Notes: generated by a model from the sequence alone, not told the origin. A stretch of 64,000 bases of DNA from Eucalyptus grandis (GCF_016545825.1 NC_052614.1:46131212-46195211), one strand, 5' to 3'; positions 35,657 through 47,660 are shown, counted from the stretch's first letter. Made by a program: numbers and translations.

Positions 35657-36371
35657 TTCACTAAAAGTTCTGAAACTTGTCATGAAAATACAATTGAATC
35701 TTAAAACTTTCAAAAGGTATAATCAAGTTATAAAACTTGTCAAATTTGTGTAATCGAATCCTTTTGTTAACTCAATCTAATTTGACTAACGGCAAATGCT
35801 AATGTGGCTTTTTTATTACATTCTCTCTCCTATGTGACAATGATGTGGCCAAAACAAGAAAGATAAGCCCAAAACGACATTGCTTTGGTCCAAATTTGAT
35901 TTCTAATATAATATTAATTAAATTAAATTAAAAATAAACTAAAATTTGGTAGCTGGGGCCCGGCGACCCGACAAACCATCGCCTCACCATCACCAGCCCT
36001 TTTCAATGATGGTGGGGCAACAGTGACGATGAGGGCCCTACAAGCCCTCGGTTTGCTACCTTTGCTATTTTTATTTTTTAATTTAATTTATTTTAAAATT
36101 TAATTTAATTATCCTTTATACTAAAAATTAAATTTGAATCAAAACATCATTTTGGGGTCATCTTTCTTGTTTTAGCCATGTCAATGCCACGTAGGAGAGA
36201 GAAAGTAATAAAAAAAACCATGAGTATTTTCTGTTAGCCAAATTGGACCAGTTAGCGGAATAACTCGATCGTACTATTTGATAAATTTTAGAACTTGATT
36301 GTATTTTCTGAAAGTTTTAGAACTCAATTATACTTTTATAACAAGTTTTATAATTTTAGTAAACATATCCC
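35657..36371. mobile_element. MULE foldback of the 10,212 family, older copy
   Basis: The right end reads TAGTAAACATATCCC. The left arm mirrors it from TTCACTAAAAGTTCTGAAAC, missing about 8 terminal bases. Arm sub-repeats (AATCAAGTTATAAAACTTG and inverse) and a GC-rich core at 35,950-36,060 match the organisation at 10,212-11,342. The flanks ACAGATTTA (35,648-35,656) and ATAGATTTA (36,372-36,380) agree at 8 of 9 positions. It is inserted in the diverged array unit. Confidence 0.75.
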
Positions 36372-36394
36372 ATAGATTTAATAAGTAAGAGAAT

Positions 36395-37325
36395 TTGTTT
36401 TTTCGAGTTGCCCTTTTTGCACTCCTCCTTTGGCTTAAACACTTTCCTTTTTTGTGTTTTGATTATATTAACTCTTGTGGGTCCCACCACTTATGGTACA
36501 ATCCATTGATCTTTTTTTATTTATTTGTTCCACTCTTATTTGTTTTTTTCTTCTTCTTTTTTTCCTACAAGACCCACTTTCCTTCTTCTTTCTTTCCACA
36601 TCTTTGACACCTCAGTTTTCCACCCTTGCAAATTGTCTCTATATTTTCTCTATAGCAGGCCATTCTCTTCTTTCTATGCCTCTCACTCCTTCTTCAGCCA
36701 CAAGTCTCTCTCTACATACTTCAACAATCCGCACCCTCCTCTTCACTATCGGAGGTATGGTTCTGGCGAAAGCTTGTTTATTTTCCCTTTTAGTTTTCTT
36801 GGTAAAATGCTTGATCTTGGGTTTCAATGCATTTAGAGCGTAGCATGCATCACAAAATTGTTTGTAAATTAATTGTGCAATTACTTTATAGTCTGTAGCA
36901 TATTTGTATTTTATAGACTTTTGCTCACTGTAAGTTCAATTTCTTACTATTGTTTCCATAAGTTCTTCATCATCAATTTTGGGATGTTGTCGTTGCTTCT
37001 CATTAATTGACTTGTTGGAAATAATGATGCCGGATATGCTTAATTTGGTTCTTGATCTCAAGGGGAATTCAGGTAAGCCATTGTCTTTGACAACAATGAA
37101 GGCCAAAGACCATTTGCAATAGCAGAGAGCTAAGACTTCAGCCTAGAAAAGAAGAAGAAGGAAAGTGGGATTTGCACAGAAAAAATAAAAATAAAAAGAG
37201 TTGACCAAATAATATAAAAAAGATCATTTTTGTAGAACTGTACCATAAGTGGTGGGTCACACAAGAGATAATATGTCAAGAAACAAAAAAAGGAGAGTGT
37301 TTAAGCCAAAGAAGTTTGGAAAAAG
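36395..37325. mobile_element. Foldback element with about 170-bp inverted arms
   Basis: The left arm 36,400-36,600 (CTTTGGCTTAAACACTTTCC, CCCACCACTTATGGTACA) has its inverse at 37,150-37,320. The middle (36,600-37,140) contains pyrimidine-rich and AT-rich DNA with no recognised domain. The flanks TGTTTTTT and TGTCTTTTT might be a decayed duplication. The superfamily is undetermined; Mutator or hAT are candidates. Confidence 0.6.
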
Positions 37326-37515
37326 CGTGGCCTGTCTTTTTATAGTTATTGAATACTTATTGTAAAAGTTTTCCAATGAATATGGGCTAATACTACTCGA
37401 ATAAACGAAAAAAAGAAAAAGAAAAAATAAGCTGTCATATAATATGAGACAATGCATGATAGTATAGGTACGGTAATGAGATCAAATCCTATTGGACTTT
37501 GTACATCTCAATTTG

Positions 37516-39694
37516 GAGAAAAAGTATTAGAAAATTCATAAACCTATGATATCAATGTTAATTTAGTGTTAAATCTTTTAATTGTGTCAATTTATCATAA
37601 ATCTTCTAACCTAGTGTCAATTCAATCTTTCTAGCTAATTTTGGTGGAATATTAGTAATGTGGATGCCAATTGACCTATATAATAATATTTTAATAATTT
37701 TTTTAATTTTTTGAATTTTTTGAATTTTTCTTCCTTTCTTTTTCTTTCCTCCTCTTCCCGGTGGCCCTCACCACCACAAGTGAGCTCGCAAGGCCGCCCC
37801 TAGCCTAGGTGGGGGCCGACTTTGCTAGATTTGACTCGCGATATGGAGTAGGTTGAAAGCTTGATGTTTCGGGTTTGTGAAGTTGAAGTCGGGAGAATGA
37901 ATGGCGGGAGATCTGGACTTCAAAGCTTTACATCAGTAACCAAGCCTTGCCCCAAGTCCCTTGGTTTTTCATTGTCCATGAGCTCGACCTTCATAGTAAC
38001 CGAGCCTCAATTAGCTGTCATATCTTCTTCTACGACGTGCAGCTCTCGAAACTACAATCTGTTGGAGAAATCTTCTTGAAGTGTTTTGAAGCTGACAAAA
38101 CGTTTCCATCAGTCTAGTCTGAAGGCTTGCAGACTCTGCTATTTAAAGTCTGAAGACCTCCGGACAGCCGACTCAAGACTCAAAGTCTATCCTCATTGAC
38201 AGTTTCTAATCCGTTGAAGAAAGGTTATCCAGAACTGGATGTTTCATTAAGGATATGACCTTATCAACTGGAGAAGATCTCTTGGCTGGAAAAGACACAA
38301 CGGAATCCTTTGATTGATCAAGATTGACTCGAAGATTAAGGAACCGATGATTGCCTAAATATTCTTGGAAGGTTCTACTTATGGAAACCGATATCCTGAT
38401 TGTATGGGCGAACATGATAGATGAGCTATCGACACGTTCCTTTAATAGCTCGAATAATCTTCCTAATTGATTCCGTCCAACGGGTAGATTGGAGGAATTC
38501 CTTTGGTAAGTGCCAACGGGTATGATGGCATAAAGGAGTATATAAGGAAGATGTTATAAGTTGCTCGAGGTGTGCGCGATAGAAGAATTTCAAAGTCTGA
38601 AGCTCCTTGTTGTTTAGACAATTCCTTTGAGCGAAACCTTGTATACAAAAGAGAGTCTATATTTGTGAGAAACCTTGAGGAGGTGTGATAGAACATCTAC
38701 ACTATGGAATCAAGGAAAAGCTGTGCAGTAACTACTCTTTTGTTCATAGTAAAATCCAGCCGGTGGGCTGTCAGTGCGGAAGAGTGGACGTAGGCTTGGA
38801 ATAAGCCGAACCACTATAAACCTTGTGTTCAATTTTCTCTTCCTTACTCTCTTTACTTTGATCGTACTTCATTTTGTGAACTCCTTTCTATCGGTTGCCT
38901 AGAATCGCTTCCGTATCTCGATAAATTGTTTGTGCACCTATTCACCCCCCTCTAGGTGCTTATACTAGCTATCTCACAATCTCTTTCGTTTGATCTTTGA
39001 TTTCTGTCGCTCCAATAATGAACGCTATCTAATGTCATTCCAATTGCTGAAGCTCTATTCTCGCGGATTGGAGATCGATTCCATGTGAAATTGAAGAGAC
39101 GTGTGAGGAGCTTCGTTAATATCCCACCACTATCTCCCACTTCGATCTAACACTGATTCTTCCTTCGAATGCGGCTAACAAAAAGGAAAGTCATCTTCCT
39201 CTTCTTCGCTTTAGCCTCCTTTTTAGCATTTGACAGACATGATTGCAGCGATTCATGCTCCAATCTACAAGAACAGAAATGCAAAAATGTCCAGGTTGGC
39301 CTCGCCAAATCTGGTAAGGCCTACCCTTGCCTAGGTGATGCCTAGTGAGGTTGCCCTTGGCTAGGCGATGGCTAGCCTCAAACTCGCCTTGGCAAGGCCA
39401 ATCCTTGTTGGCCATCGGAAAGAGGAGGAAGAAAAAAGAGAGGGGAAAAAAGGAATAAATGAAGGGGAAAAAAGGAAAAAAATCAAATATTACTAAAATA
39501 TTTTTAAAAATATCCACGCTAGTCCTCGGCATGTAGGTCGGTCGGCTTCCACTTATCAATATCCAACCAAAATTAGCTTGAACAACTAAATTAGCTTTAT
39601 GTCAAAAGTTTTAGGACTAAGTTAGCACAATTAAAAAGTTTAATACTAAATTAATACTAATATAATAAGTTAAAACTTTTCTAATACTTTTCTC
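37516..39694. mobile_element. MULE foldback containing a solo LTR
   Basis: The left end GAGAAAAAGTATTAG has its inverse CTAATACTTTTCTC at 39,681-39,694. The flanks CTCAATTTG (37,507-37,515) and TTCAATTTG (39,695-39,703) match at 8 of 9. Arms with TAATTTAGTGTTAAATC-type blocks and GC-rich sub-terminal segments (37,750-37,850; 39,290-39,420) mirror each other. The insert 38,060-38,976 is a later LTR. The arm type resembles 44,229-45,077. No transposase. Confidence 0.8.
38060..38976 (+). mobile_element. Solo Copia (SIRE-type) LTR nested in a MULE
   Basis: It starts TGTTGGAGAAATC and ends GCTATCTCA, with a perfect 5-bp duplication CAATC at 38,055-38,059 and 38,977-38,981. It is related to the LTRs at 18,680 and 57,795 (TGAAGCTGACAAAAC near the start, TAAGCCGAACCACTATAAA, CACCTATTCACCCCCCTC near the end). 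Unequal recombination between two LTRs is the usual origin of such a single copy. Confidence 0.9.
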
Positions 39695-39703
39695 TTCAAT
39701 TTG

Positions 39704-40340
39704 GTGACAATGTGGGGGCATGATTAGTGTAGTCTAATATTCTAATGGTCATTTATAGCAGAGAGGCTGTTAAAATATGCTTGATAGAAAGGTCTTTACT
39801 TGGCCGTCTCCTAAAACACTAAGAGACGGTACAATTGAAAATGAAGAAAGTGATGTTTGGATGAGAAATGGTATCTCCAACATCGCATGCCCATCAAAAC
39901 CCACTCCTATGACGTTATATAAGGTCTGTGTTATGAATCTTAATACGTATATAGATAAGTGATAAGCGAGTTTATATTCTTCTATTACAATTTACTTATT
40001 AATCATTGTGATTACGTGTTTTTCTAGAGGGAAATCTGGAAAACATGAAATATATGAGTTTCGATGGTCGTGCCTCGCGATTGCCTTATTAATGATGTGA
40101 GTTCAAAATGTCGGAATATTATCAATATTAGAATAGGAAAACTGCAGCGAAGAGAAATGAATGCAACATAAAGCTAGCACAATTACTCCAATGCGATATA
40201 ATGAGTTCCTTCATGAAAATTAAATCAAAATCACAAAAGATACACGTCGACAATTGGCCTGGACATTGCCCCGCCACTAAACTAAAAAATTATGACACGC
40301 GAGAGGGCGGGACAAAATGTGTATGAAGCTGATATCGGCC
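39704..40340. repeat. Diverged central-array unit, continuation
   Basis: GCAGAGAGGCTGTTAAAATATG, GAAAATGAAGAAAGTGATGT and ATTACGTGTTTTTCT correspond to about 22,370, 22,450 and 22,585. The TATA-like block is mutated (GATAGAAAGG). No gene is visible. Confidence 0.55.
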
Positions 40341-40346
40341 AACTTA

Positions 40347-40551
40347 GGGTGCGTTTGGTAACCATTCTATTTTCGGAAACAATGTTTGCTAAGAAATAAT
40401 TTTTTATGAATTTGTTTCCTAGACGAATTTTGGAGCATTCAACGGCATTTAGTAATTGCACAAAATTTCTTTGGGATAGAAATGCATTTGGTACGACTCT
40501 TAAATTTTTTATGACTCAGGATTTCTTTTAGGTTTTAAATGATTTTATCAC

Positions 40552-40595
<44 letters not shown>

Positions 40596-41120
40596 GCATT
40601 TTCTTCTTTTTCTTCCTCTGGTCGGTTGTCAACCTCAGCCATAGCCTCGTTGGCCCAAGTCTCACCATGGTTGGGAGAGGCCAAGCTTGCCCAACCACCG
40701 ACGAGGCTCAACCTCACCCTGCCATTGCGAGGTTGGCGTCGCCCGGCTAGTTAAGGTAGCCTTGCCATGGCTGCTAGAACTTGACCTCACTAAATCTAGG
40801 CAAGATTAATCATTGCCTAGCCACGGTGAAGCTCAAGCCTACAAGACTTGGCCTCGTTGGGGGCCAGCAACCGGCTAGAGGAAGAAGAAGAAGAAGAAGA
40901 AAAGAAAAGAGGAAAAAAGAAGAAGAAGCTTGATTCTAGAATTGTTCCAAGAGCAAAGAAGCAACTTTTTTTCACTTATTGATTATGCTCTAACTATATT
41001 CCCTGGAATAAATTTGCTCTCAGAAGCAAAAACATTACCAAATGGATTTATGTTCTTTTTTCATTCTAGCGATTGAAAGAATAGAAATAGTTATTATTTA
41101 GCCGATTACCAAATAGGCCC
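40347..41120. mobile_element. PIF/Harbinger-like non-autonomous element
   Basis: The ends are GGGTGCGTTTGGTAACC and GATTACCAAATAGGCCC, imperfect inverted repeats, each adjoined by TTA (40,344-40,346 and 41,121-41,123). A 3-bp TTA duplication is the PIF/Harbinger signature. The interior (774 bp in all) contains a CT microsatellite (about 40,555-40,591) and a GC-rich segment but no transposase. A hAT-type element with a decayed duplication is the alternative. Confidence 0.6.
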
Positions 41121-41241
41121 TTACTAAATTTGATGAACTCTGGAAGTTTGTGCCAATTATTCTCCTCTAATTAGTTACTTGGCGAAGAACTTGCTAAAAT
41201 GCAGAGACTAGATCATGAGCTTTTGTGAAATTTTGACTTAT

Positions 41242-43940
41242 TGTCGCGATCTACCCTTTCCGTTCGAAGGAGAAAGGACACTAGGTTTAGAGGCGTTGCC
41301 TAAAAGATGGGCCTATGGCCCTTGATTAGGCGCAGGCTCTCCCCAACCTATACCTCACACGACGTTTGGGTATTCAATGTTAACTCAAATTGATGTTGGG
41401 AGAATTTTCTAATAAAGAGTAGTCACTAGTCTATTGGAGCCACATAAAAACTAAGTAAAGCATAGGAGTGTACCTCACTTCGATACAATTAGATAATCTA
41501 AAATCGGGGATTTGGTTACATTAATTAATCAATCAATGCCCTTTTGATACCTAATTTTGTTTACGTCGGACAATTTAATTGATTTTGGATCTATCCACAA
41601 ACGTATGAGGTCATTAAGTAGGTGCATAATCATTAAAATAACAATCAATAGCCAATGAAGCATCTACATAAATTGTAGGAAAAACAAGCATCTAGCGATA
41701 AGAAATAAATAAATGCAAATCCTAACTAGGCTAGTGGAAAACCATAATCATCATATTGAAAGTGCGTAATCAAGAGCGTTCATCTCTAAGAACAAAAGAG
41801 ACCTTATGGTAAAATCCTAAGAGTTTGTTCAATTTTTTAACACGATTTTTTTTATCAATGACTTTCCCACAATTTAGAGAAGACTACCCAAAAGACTATT
41901 CTTAAGCTTTTTATGAGGAATTCTACTTCTTTTTTTTTTTTAATTTTCGAAATTTTGGGATTTCTCAAATTTTTAATTTATTATGAATTTTCTAATTTTT
42001 TTTTATTTTGTATTTAATTTTAGAAAAGGAACTTCAGTCTAGATGTGGGTTTGACTTGGAACCTAATAGTCCGGATTGGGTCAATAATCCAAACTAGCCT
42101 CGAGGCTCGGCCGAGCTTTGGTGGATGGATTCATCGCAGAGGGAGACGAGGTCGTCGAAGATTGTGGTGATGATGGTGGACAGGAGGAAGGGGCTAGGGG
42201 TGAGGTGGAGAAGGAAAATTTTTTTTATGTATTTATTTAAAATTTTGATTTTTTTATTTGAGAGAAAGCATTTTCTAACGAGGTCCAAACATAAAAAAAA
42301 AAATGTTTTCAATCATACATACCAAATAAAGGAAAACTAATCGTATTTCTCCAAAGTATTTTCCAAGAAAATATTTTCCTTAATTATTGAGTTTTTTGTG
42401 AAATAAATGCACCCTAAGCCAGACTAAAGCAAATCAGGCCCGAACTTAACAAATCCTAGTTGAGCCCAAAACCAATGGACTTTTTTTAAACCCATGAAAA
42501 CGGAAACGGGCCTAAACCCACTAAACCAAATTAAGCCCAACTTACTACTCATCCTTCACGGTACCGACGCCTCCCACTTCACCCTCTCGGTTGCTCTCTC
42601 TCCGTCCGAGCAGAGACAAAGGGCCATGAGCCGGCTCGTCTCTGGCCTTCGCTCAATCAATAGGACTGTCCGCTGGCCTCATCCACCAGGCCGGCTCTGT
42701 CGGCCGTTTCGAGCAGACACCGCCACCCCACTTGTTGGCCACATCCAGCCCCCATTCTCATCACCGTCTGCCGCGATACACACACGACACGGAAAAGAAA
42801 CAGCGCACGACTCCACGGATGACAATGAGAGTTCACAAGCATGTCAAAGGACCGACAAACGCTTAGAACCAAACCAAAATCACGGAAAATCTACCCAAGC
42901 TCCGTTCGGGCATTTTCATGAACACATGACGGGCATCGAATGAAGGGAGGCAATTGAGTCAACCAGGATTCAACCCGCGCCAAGACGCTGAGCAATCGAC
43001 AAGCAGAGATGAAAATGCAGCATAGCACAACATAGATGGGGGCTGGGACTAGCGCAAACCGGAACCCGACGAGGCCCGGTCCGATGAGCCGAAACAAGGC
43101 ACAAAACCTGGCAAACGGGGGCCGTTGGTGACGCCCTCTACTCGGCTCGGCGGCGGCCAATGGTGGGGGGAGCTCGATAGATCGGCCCACGTCCGTTCGC
43201 CTCGCGCGCCTCCGAGCCGGGTTCCTCGAGGAATTGACGCAAATCGAAAAATAAAAGAAAAAAAGGGCAACCGGGTCTTAACACGTGCTCGATGCGGCCG
43301 GGACTCGAGCGCGGCCACTACCGGAAAACACCCGCGCGGCCTCACTCTTTCCTCTCTAGTTCTCGCTCCCCTTCACTCACAGCTCGCTCACTCTCTTACT
43401 CTGGTTTCTCCTGAAGAACCCCAAGCCGCCCAGCCCCCCTGGGGCCGTTTCAGCCAATCTTCTCCCTCTCTCTTCAAGGCCAGCGTCCCCGACCGAGTGT
43501 CTTGCGCGACGCTCGCCCTTCCTGTCCTCGTCCCCCAGTACGCCCCGTCCTCTCTGTCTGTACCCCGCGTCCTCCCTCCTTCCTCGCTAGCGTCCAAGGC
43601 GGAGAGAAAGGGAAGAAGAGACGAAGGGAGAGGCCAGGCCAGAGAAAGAGGAAAAAAAGAGGATGGGCTGGCCTAGCGGGGGGAAGGAAAAGTAAAAAGG
43701 AAAAAAGGGGGCCAGACAGGCCCAGCCCTGGTCCGGCCCCACTCCTCTTTTTAGACATAATTTATTTTAAAAAATAAATTTATTTTTTAATTTAATTTTT
43801 TTATATACTAGTAATGCAAATATTCCTAATGTCTATATGTAATGCATTTTAATGAAAATTATTTTTTGTTTGGGGGTTAAAAATTAATCCATAAATTTCT
43901 ATGCGGTTAAGCTCTAAATAAATACATCAAATTTATGTGT
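41242..43940 (-). mobile_element. Decayed Tat-like Gypsy LTR, minus orientation
   Basis: The left edge TGTCGCGATC resembles the edge TGTCACAATC of the LTR at 2,529. Inside, AATCAATGCCCTTTTGATACC matches CTAATGCCCTTTCGGTACC near 2,865. GGTTAAAAATTAATCCATAA near 43,877 matches AGGTTAAAATTAATCCATAA near 5,208. The GC-rich stretch 42,540-43,740 sits where 3,985-4,660 does. The right end is degraded, and the flanks CTTAT and TTTAT match at 4 of 5. Frames in the GC-rich part are not considered genes. Confidence 0.5.
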
Positions 43941-44219
43941 TTATAGTTCTTCCTTCACTCTTTTACTAGTTTGTTAAATGATGATATGTATTAGACTGAT
44001 TTATCTGAAGTATAGCTATAAAGCCTGTCATGGAAGAAATTAAACCAATGTTTAATGCCCTAGAGAGAGCGATTGTCGATTAGTAGCATTGTTTGGACCA
44101 CAAGGTCTGCCATGGTTATGTAAAGGAGCATTTATGATTAAGGTGACATATATAGGCCTTCTTCCTAGGGATTTAGTAGAACTAGGAAAACTTATATATG
44201 TATTCTTTATGAGTTGCAC
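43941..44219. other. Unassigned intergenic DNA
   Basis: About 280 bp with no ORF or repeat recognised. A short piece (CATATATAGGCCTTCTTCC at 44,146) matches the central array near 32,610, so a fragment of that unit may be present. Confidence 0.35.
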
Positions 44220-44228
44220 CTAGTAATG

Positions 44229-45077
44229 GATAAAAGTACAAAAAAAAGTCATAAACTTATTATATTAGTATCAATTTGGTCATAAACATTTTAATTTGAT
44301 CAATTTAGCTCTAAACATATTCACATCGGTACTAATTCAATCAATTCAGCTACTTTAGGTATGAAATCGCTAACGTGGATGTTGGCGATCATAGCACAAT
44401 TAATGTTGATATGCACAAATTTTATAATTTTGTATAATTTTTTGAGAATTTTTTTCTTTTCTTTTCTTTCTATTTTCTTTTTCTTTACACCGTTGCCATG
44501 AGGTTACGAGTCAACCATTGCCAGCCACAAGCAAGGATCGGCAACCCTTCCCTGGTCAAGTGAGGGCCAAAACTCTTGCTTGTTAGTTGGTGAGGCCCAT
44601 GCCCTTAATGGCCACAAGCAAAGGTGCAAAGCCCTCACTCATGGCGAACGAGGGTTATGATGCCCTCAACTAGACTTGTGAAGGCATCAAGGCATTAGGC
44701 CCTTGCTAGATCTAGGCGAGGGCCTTTGCGCCCTCACCTATGGTTGACGATGCATTAAGGCCCTTGCCTAGACCAGCTTGTGGCTAGTGATGGTCGGCCA
44801 ATAACCTCATTGGCCAAGAGTGTAAAGAAAAATAAAAATATAAAAGATAAAAAAATAAAGATTCGATATCAAAAAATTATAAAATTTGTTAACATCAGCG
44901 CTAATTATGCCACATAGAACCACTAACATCTACATTAATAATTTTTAACCTAAATTGGTTGGATGAATTGAACTAGTATCAATGTGAAAGGATTTAGGAC
45001 TAAATTGATTGAATTGAAATGTTTAAGATCGAATTATTATCAATATAGTAGGTTTATGATTTTTTTTGTACTTTCCC
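44229..45077. mobile_element. MULE foldback element, 849 bp
   Basis: It starts GATAAAAGTAC and ends GTACTTTCCC, with a perfect 9-bp duplication CTAGTAATG (44,220-44,228 and 45,078-45,086). The arms carry AAACTTATTATATTAGTATC-type blocks and their inverse over about 180 bp. The core (44,500-44,820) is GC-rich, with repeated GAGGGC and GGCCCTTG motifs. No coding capacity. Confidence 0.88.
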
Positions 45078-45086
45078 CTAGTAATG

Positions 45087-45568
45087 GTACTATTATTGAA
45101 CTTAGACAAAAGAGATTGTTTACTAATCCTCAATCACATTTCCTAAATCTGCCATTTTGAGATAAAGTTTTCCATAAAAATTCAGTTCTTCGTTAACTAA
45201 TCAATTCATAAATTTTATTTGCTTTATAGTTATGGTAACCTTTATTATAAGCTTCATCCTCATATGCCTTTTCTACATTTCTACTCCATAGGAAATGTTT
45301 TATCCTGAAAAGTGATTTTTGTTAGGAGAGAAAAGTAAGACAACCCCCAAAAAAAAAAAACAACAACAACAAAAAGAAGAAGAAGAAATGTGTGGTTTAA
45401 TATGTCAAATTTGAAGTAGGCTTATGAAATGTTAAAAAAAGAGAGTTAATGATATATAAAAATAGGTTGATAATGATAATTTTAACTAATTAAAAAGGTC
45501 ATACCTTCGTTTGGTCTTAATTCAAGTAAAGTAAACCCCTCAGTTTTGGGGATTCATTTTTAGACGTC
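45087..45568. other. AT-rich intergenic DNA
   Basis: No gene, terminal repeats or RNA signature are recognised. A run of CAA and GAA triplets lies at 45,358-45,390. Confidence 0.4.
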
Positions 45569-45578
45569 AAATCTGCAT

Positions 45579-46074
45579 ACAGAGGAGAGGCGAAAAACAG
45601 AGCTGCCATCGCATGTATATGCAGGGACTCGCGGGGACGCTTGATCGACGGCTTCTCCAAGAAGGTGGAGGCATCTTCGGCAGAACAAGCGGAGGCACTT
45701 TCCATATTGGAAACCCTAGGTTTTATCTCCCGACCGCACGAACAGACGCCTGGAAGTACAATCAGATTGCTTGTTGCTCGTGCGGGGTTCTGTTCGAAGA
45801 AGACTTCAGTTGGGAGCTGCAGCCGACCATGGACTGGATCAGGGAAAAGTTAAAAGAATTCCAGGGCCTTTTCTTGGCCCATTGTAGTAGAGAGGCCAAC
45901 AAGCCCACAGACTGGATTGCAAAAACCCAACGAGAGAATCTCCTTAGTAATTGGGTAATTAATTCTCTGACAGCCTTGTTTGATTTATTGTGCGCCGATG
46001 CGCTCTTGATGTGATTACTCCGAACTTTCCTAAGTAAATGAATAATAAACGCACTTTCAACCCCAAAAAAAAAA
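45579..46074 (+). mobile_element. 5'-truncated LINE with RNase H C-terminus
   Basis: The segment encodes the end of a LINE RNase H domain. AAIACICRDSRGRLIDGFSKK and ASSAEQAEALSILETLGF lie in one frame; after a frameshift, WELQPTMDWIREKLKEFQG and REANKPTDWIAKTQRENLL lie in another, with a stop at about 46,012. A short 3' UTR ends in an A run (46,065-46,074). The target duplication ATCTGCAT occurs at 45,571-45,578 and 46,074-46,081. It inserted by target-primed reverse transcription and is truncated to its last 500 bp. Confidence 0.85.
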
Positions 46075-46081
46075 TCTGCAT

Positions 46082-46896
46082 TTGATAGGATGAAAAAATG
46101 AAGAAAGATTGACATTAAGATTTTTTATCAAAAAAAAGGGGGAAAGTTACCCTTGATGCACCTCATTTACTCTCCCCAGGATGCTTTGGTTGCCTGATCT
46201 TTGTAGTCATAAACAAAATTATGCTGTTTTGGAGTTACTTTATTGTAGTATTATAAAAAGGCAACGGGATAGATAAATCCTAAAATGCTGGATTGCTGAC
46301 TAATTTAGGTGCTTTTTTTTTATTTTAATTCGATATGCATTTCAAGAACAGAGTGTGGAAACATAAGTTAATGAAACTTTGCTAAGTTATCTTCATTTAG
46401 GTTCGGTGATATGTTTCTGTAAATTTTTAGTGAACGGAAATTTACACGAAAATGGAAAAAAGAAGAAAAAAGAATCCTCTGCATAGTGCATACTGTGTGT
46501 TTATGTTGGCTATGTTGTCTTTCAAAGGATAGAATGAGATATGACAAAGATAAATGATAAGGAAAAGAACAATAAAAAAGATCAAAGTGGGATTTGCACC
46601 AAAACACTAATCATATTTCTTTTGATGAGGTTCAACAAGAAAATTAAAGATGGACAAAAAAATAATGAAACGGTTAAGTTTGAACCAAATGAGCTAATCG
46701 TGAATACAGACCCTAAATAATTATTATTGTTTCAGAAGAGAAGACTCCAGAAAAATCAATAATATTGCATCAATCAATTATTTAATCTTCATCCTTCATA
46801 GGAAAGATAGAGATCTCATAAAAAAATTAACTTCTAGACAATGTCCAAAATCTTGGTTTTGTGATCATCAGACACTCTTCTCATATAGATTTGATG
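46082..46896. other. AT-rich intergenic DNA
   Basis: Only short frames, poly-A and poly-T tracts and no recognised repeat family. GTGGGATTTGCACCA (46,588) resembles GTGGGATTTGCACAG at 37,161 inside the foldback arm, a possible fragment. Confidence 0.4.
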
Positions 46897-47451
46897 AGGG
46901 AAATTTGTCCAAAAAGTTCTAAACTTATTGCATTTTTACCAATTCAATCATAAATATTTCAATTTTGTCAATTGAATCATAAATCTTTTCACTTTTTACC
47001 AATTAAGTTCATATGGCCAATTTTGGCCAAAATTTGTTATGTGGATGCCGAAGCTGATGTGGACAAATTTTGTTAATTTTTTTAATTTTAAAATAATTTA
47101 TTTTATGTTTTTAATTTTTTTTTTTTTTTTCTCTCTCTTTTTAATTTATTATTATTTCTTTCCCTTTTTTTCTCCGGCGATTGGCTAGAGCTGATTGAGA
47201 GGTTTTTGCATCCATCTCTTTTGTAAGCTTGTAACGCCCATTTGAGAGAAAAAGTATCAAAAAAATCTTAAACTTATTGTATTTATGTTAATTTAGTTTT
47301 CAATCTTTTGATATAGTGCCAATTTAGCCATTTCAGCTAATTTTGTCTGGATATTATTAATGCAGACATTAGTTGGCCTATGTGACATAACCGATGCCAA
47401 CGTTGATAACTTTTAATAATATTTTAATATTTTTAAATTTATTTATTTATT

Positions 47452-47484
<33 letters not shown>

Positions 47485-47660
47485 TTCCTTCTTCCACTAG
47501 CTGGTCGCTGAGGTCTAGGGAAAGCTAGAGGTGAGGGCGACAAGCCCTGCCAAAAGCTGCGAGGGCAACCTTGCACTAGGTTGGCTAGGCTCCTCGCCGG
47601 GTCGATTAAGGGTTGAGCCTAGCTGATCATGAGCGAGGCCCGACCTTAACAATATTGTGC
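46897..47660. mobile_element. Two left arms of MULE-like foldback elements
   Basis: AAAAAGTTCTAAACTTATTG at 46,910 and AAAAATCTTAAACTTATTG at 47,262 each begin a similar arm (CAATTTAGCC, GATGCC, GATGTGGAC blocks). They have the same orientation, as in the left arms of 37,516 and 44,229. Both lead into T-rich and then GC-rich sequence (47,490-47,660). Matching right arms are absent, so these are truncated or nested copies. Confidence 0.5.

Noticed and set aside
42494..43676. Open frames of 149 and 183 codons on the plus strand
   Set aside because: They lie in the GC-rich part of the decayed Gypsy LTR, with low-complexity Ser/Pro/Arg sequence and overlapping frames on both strands.
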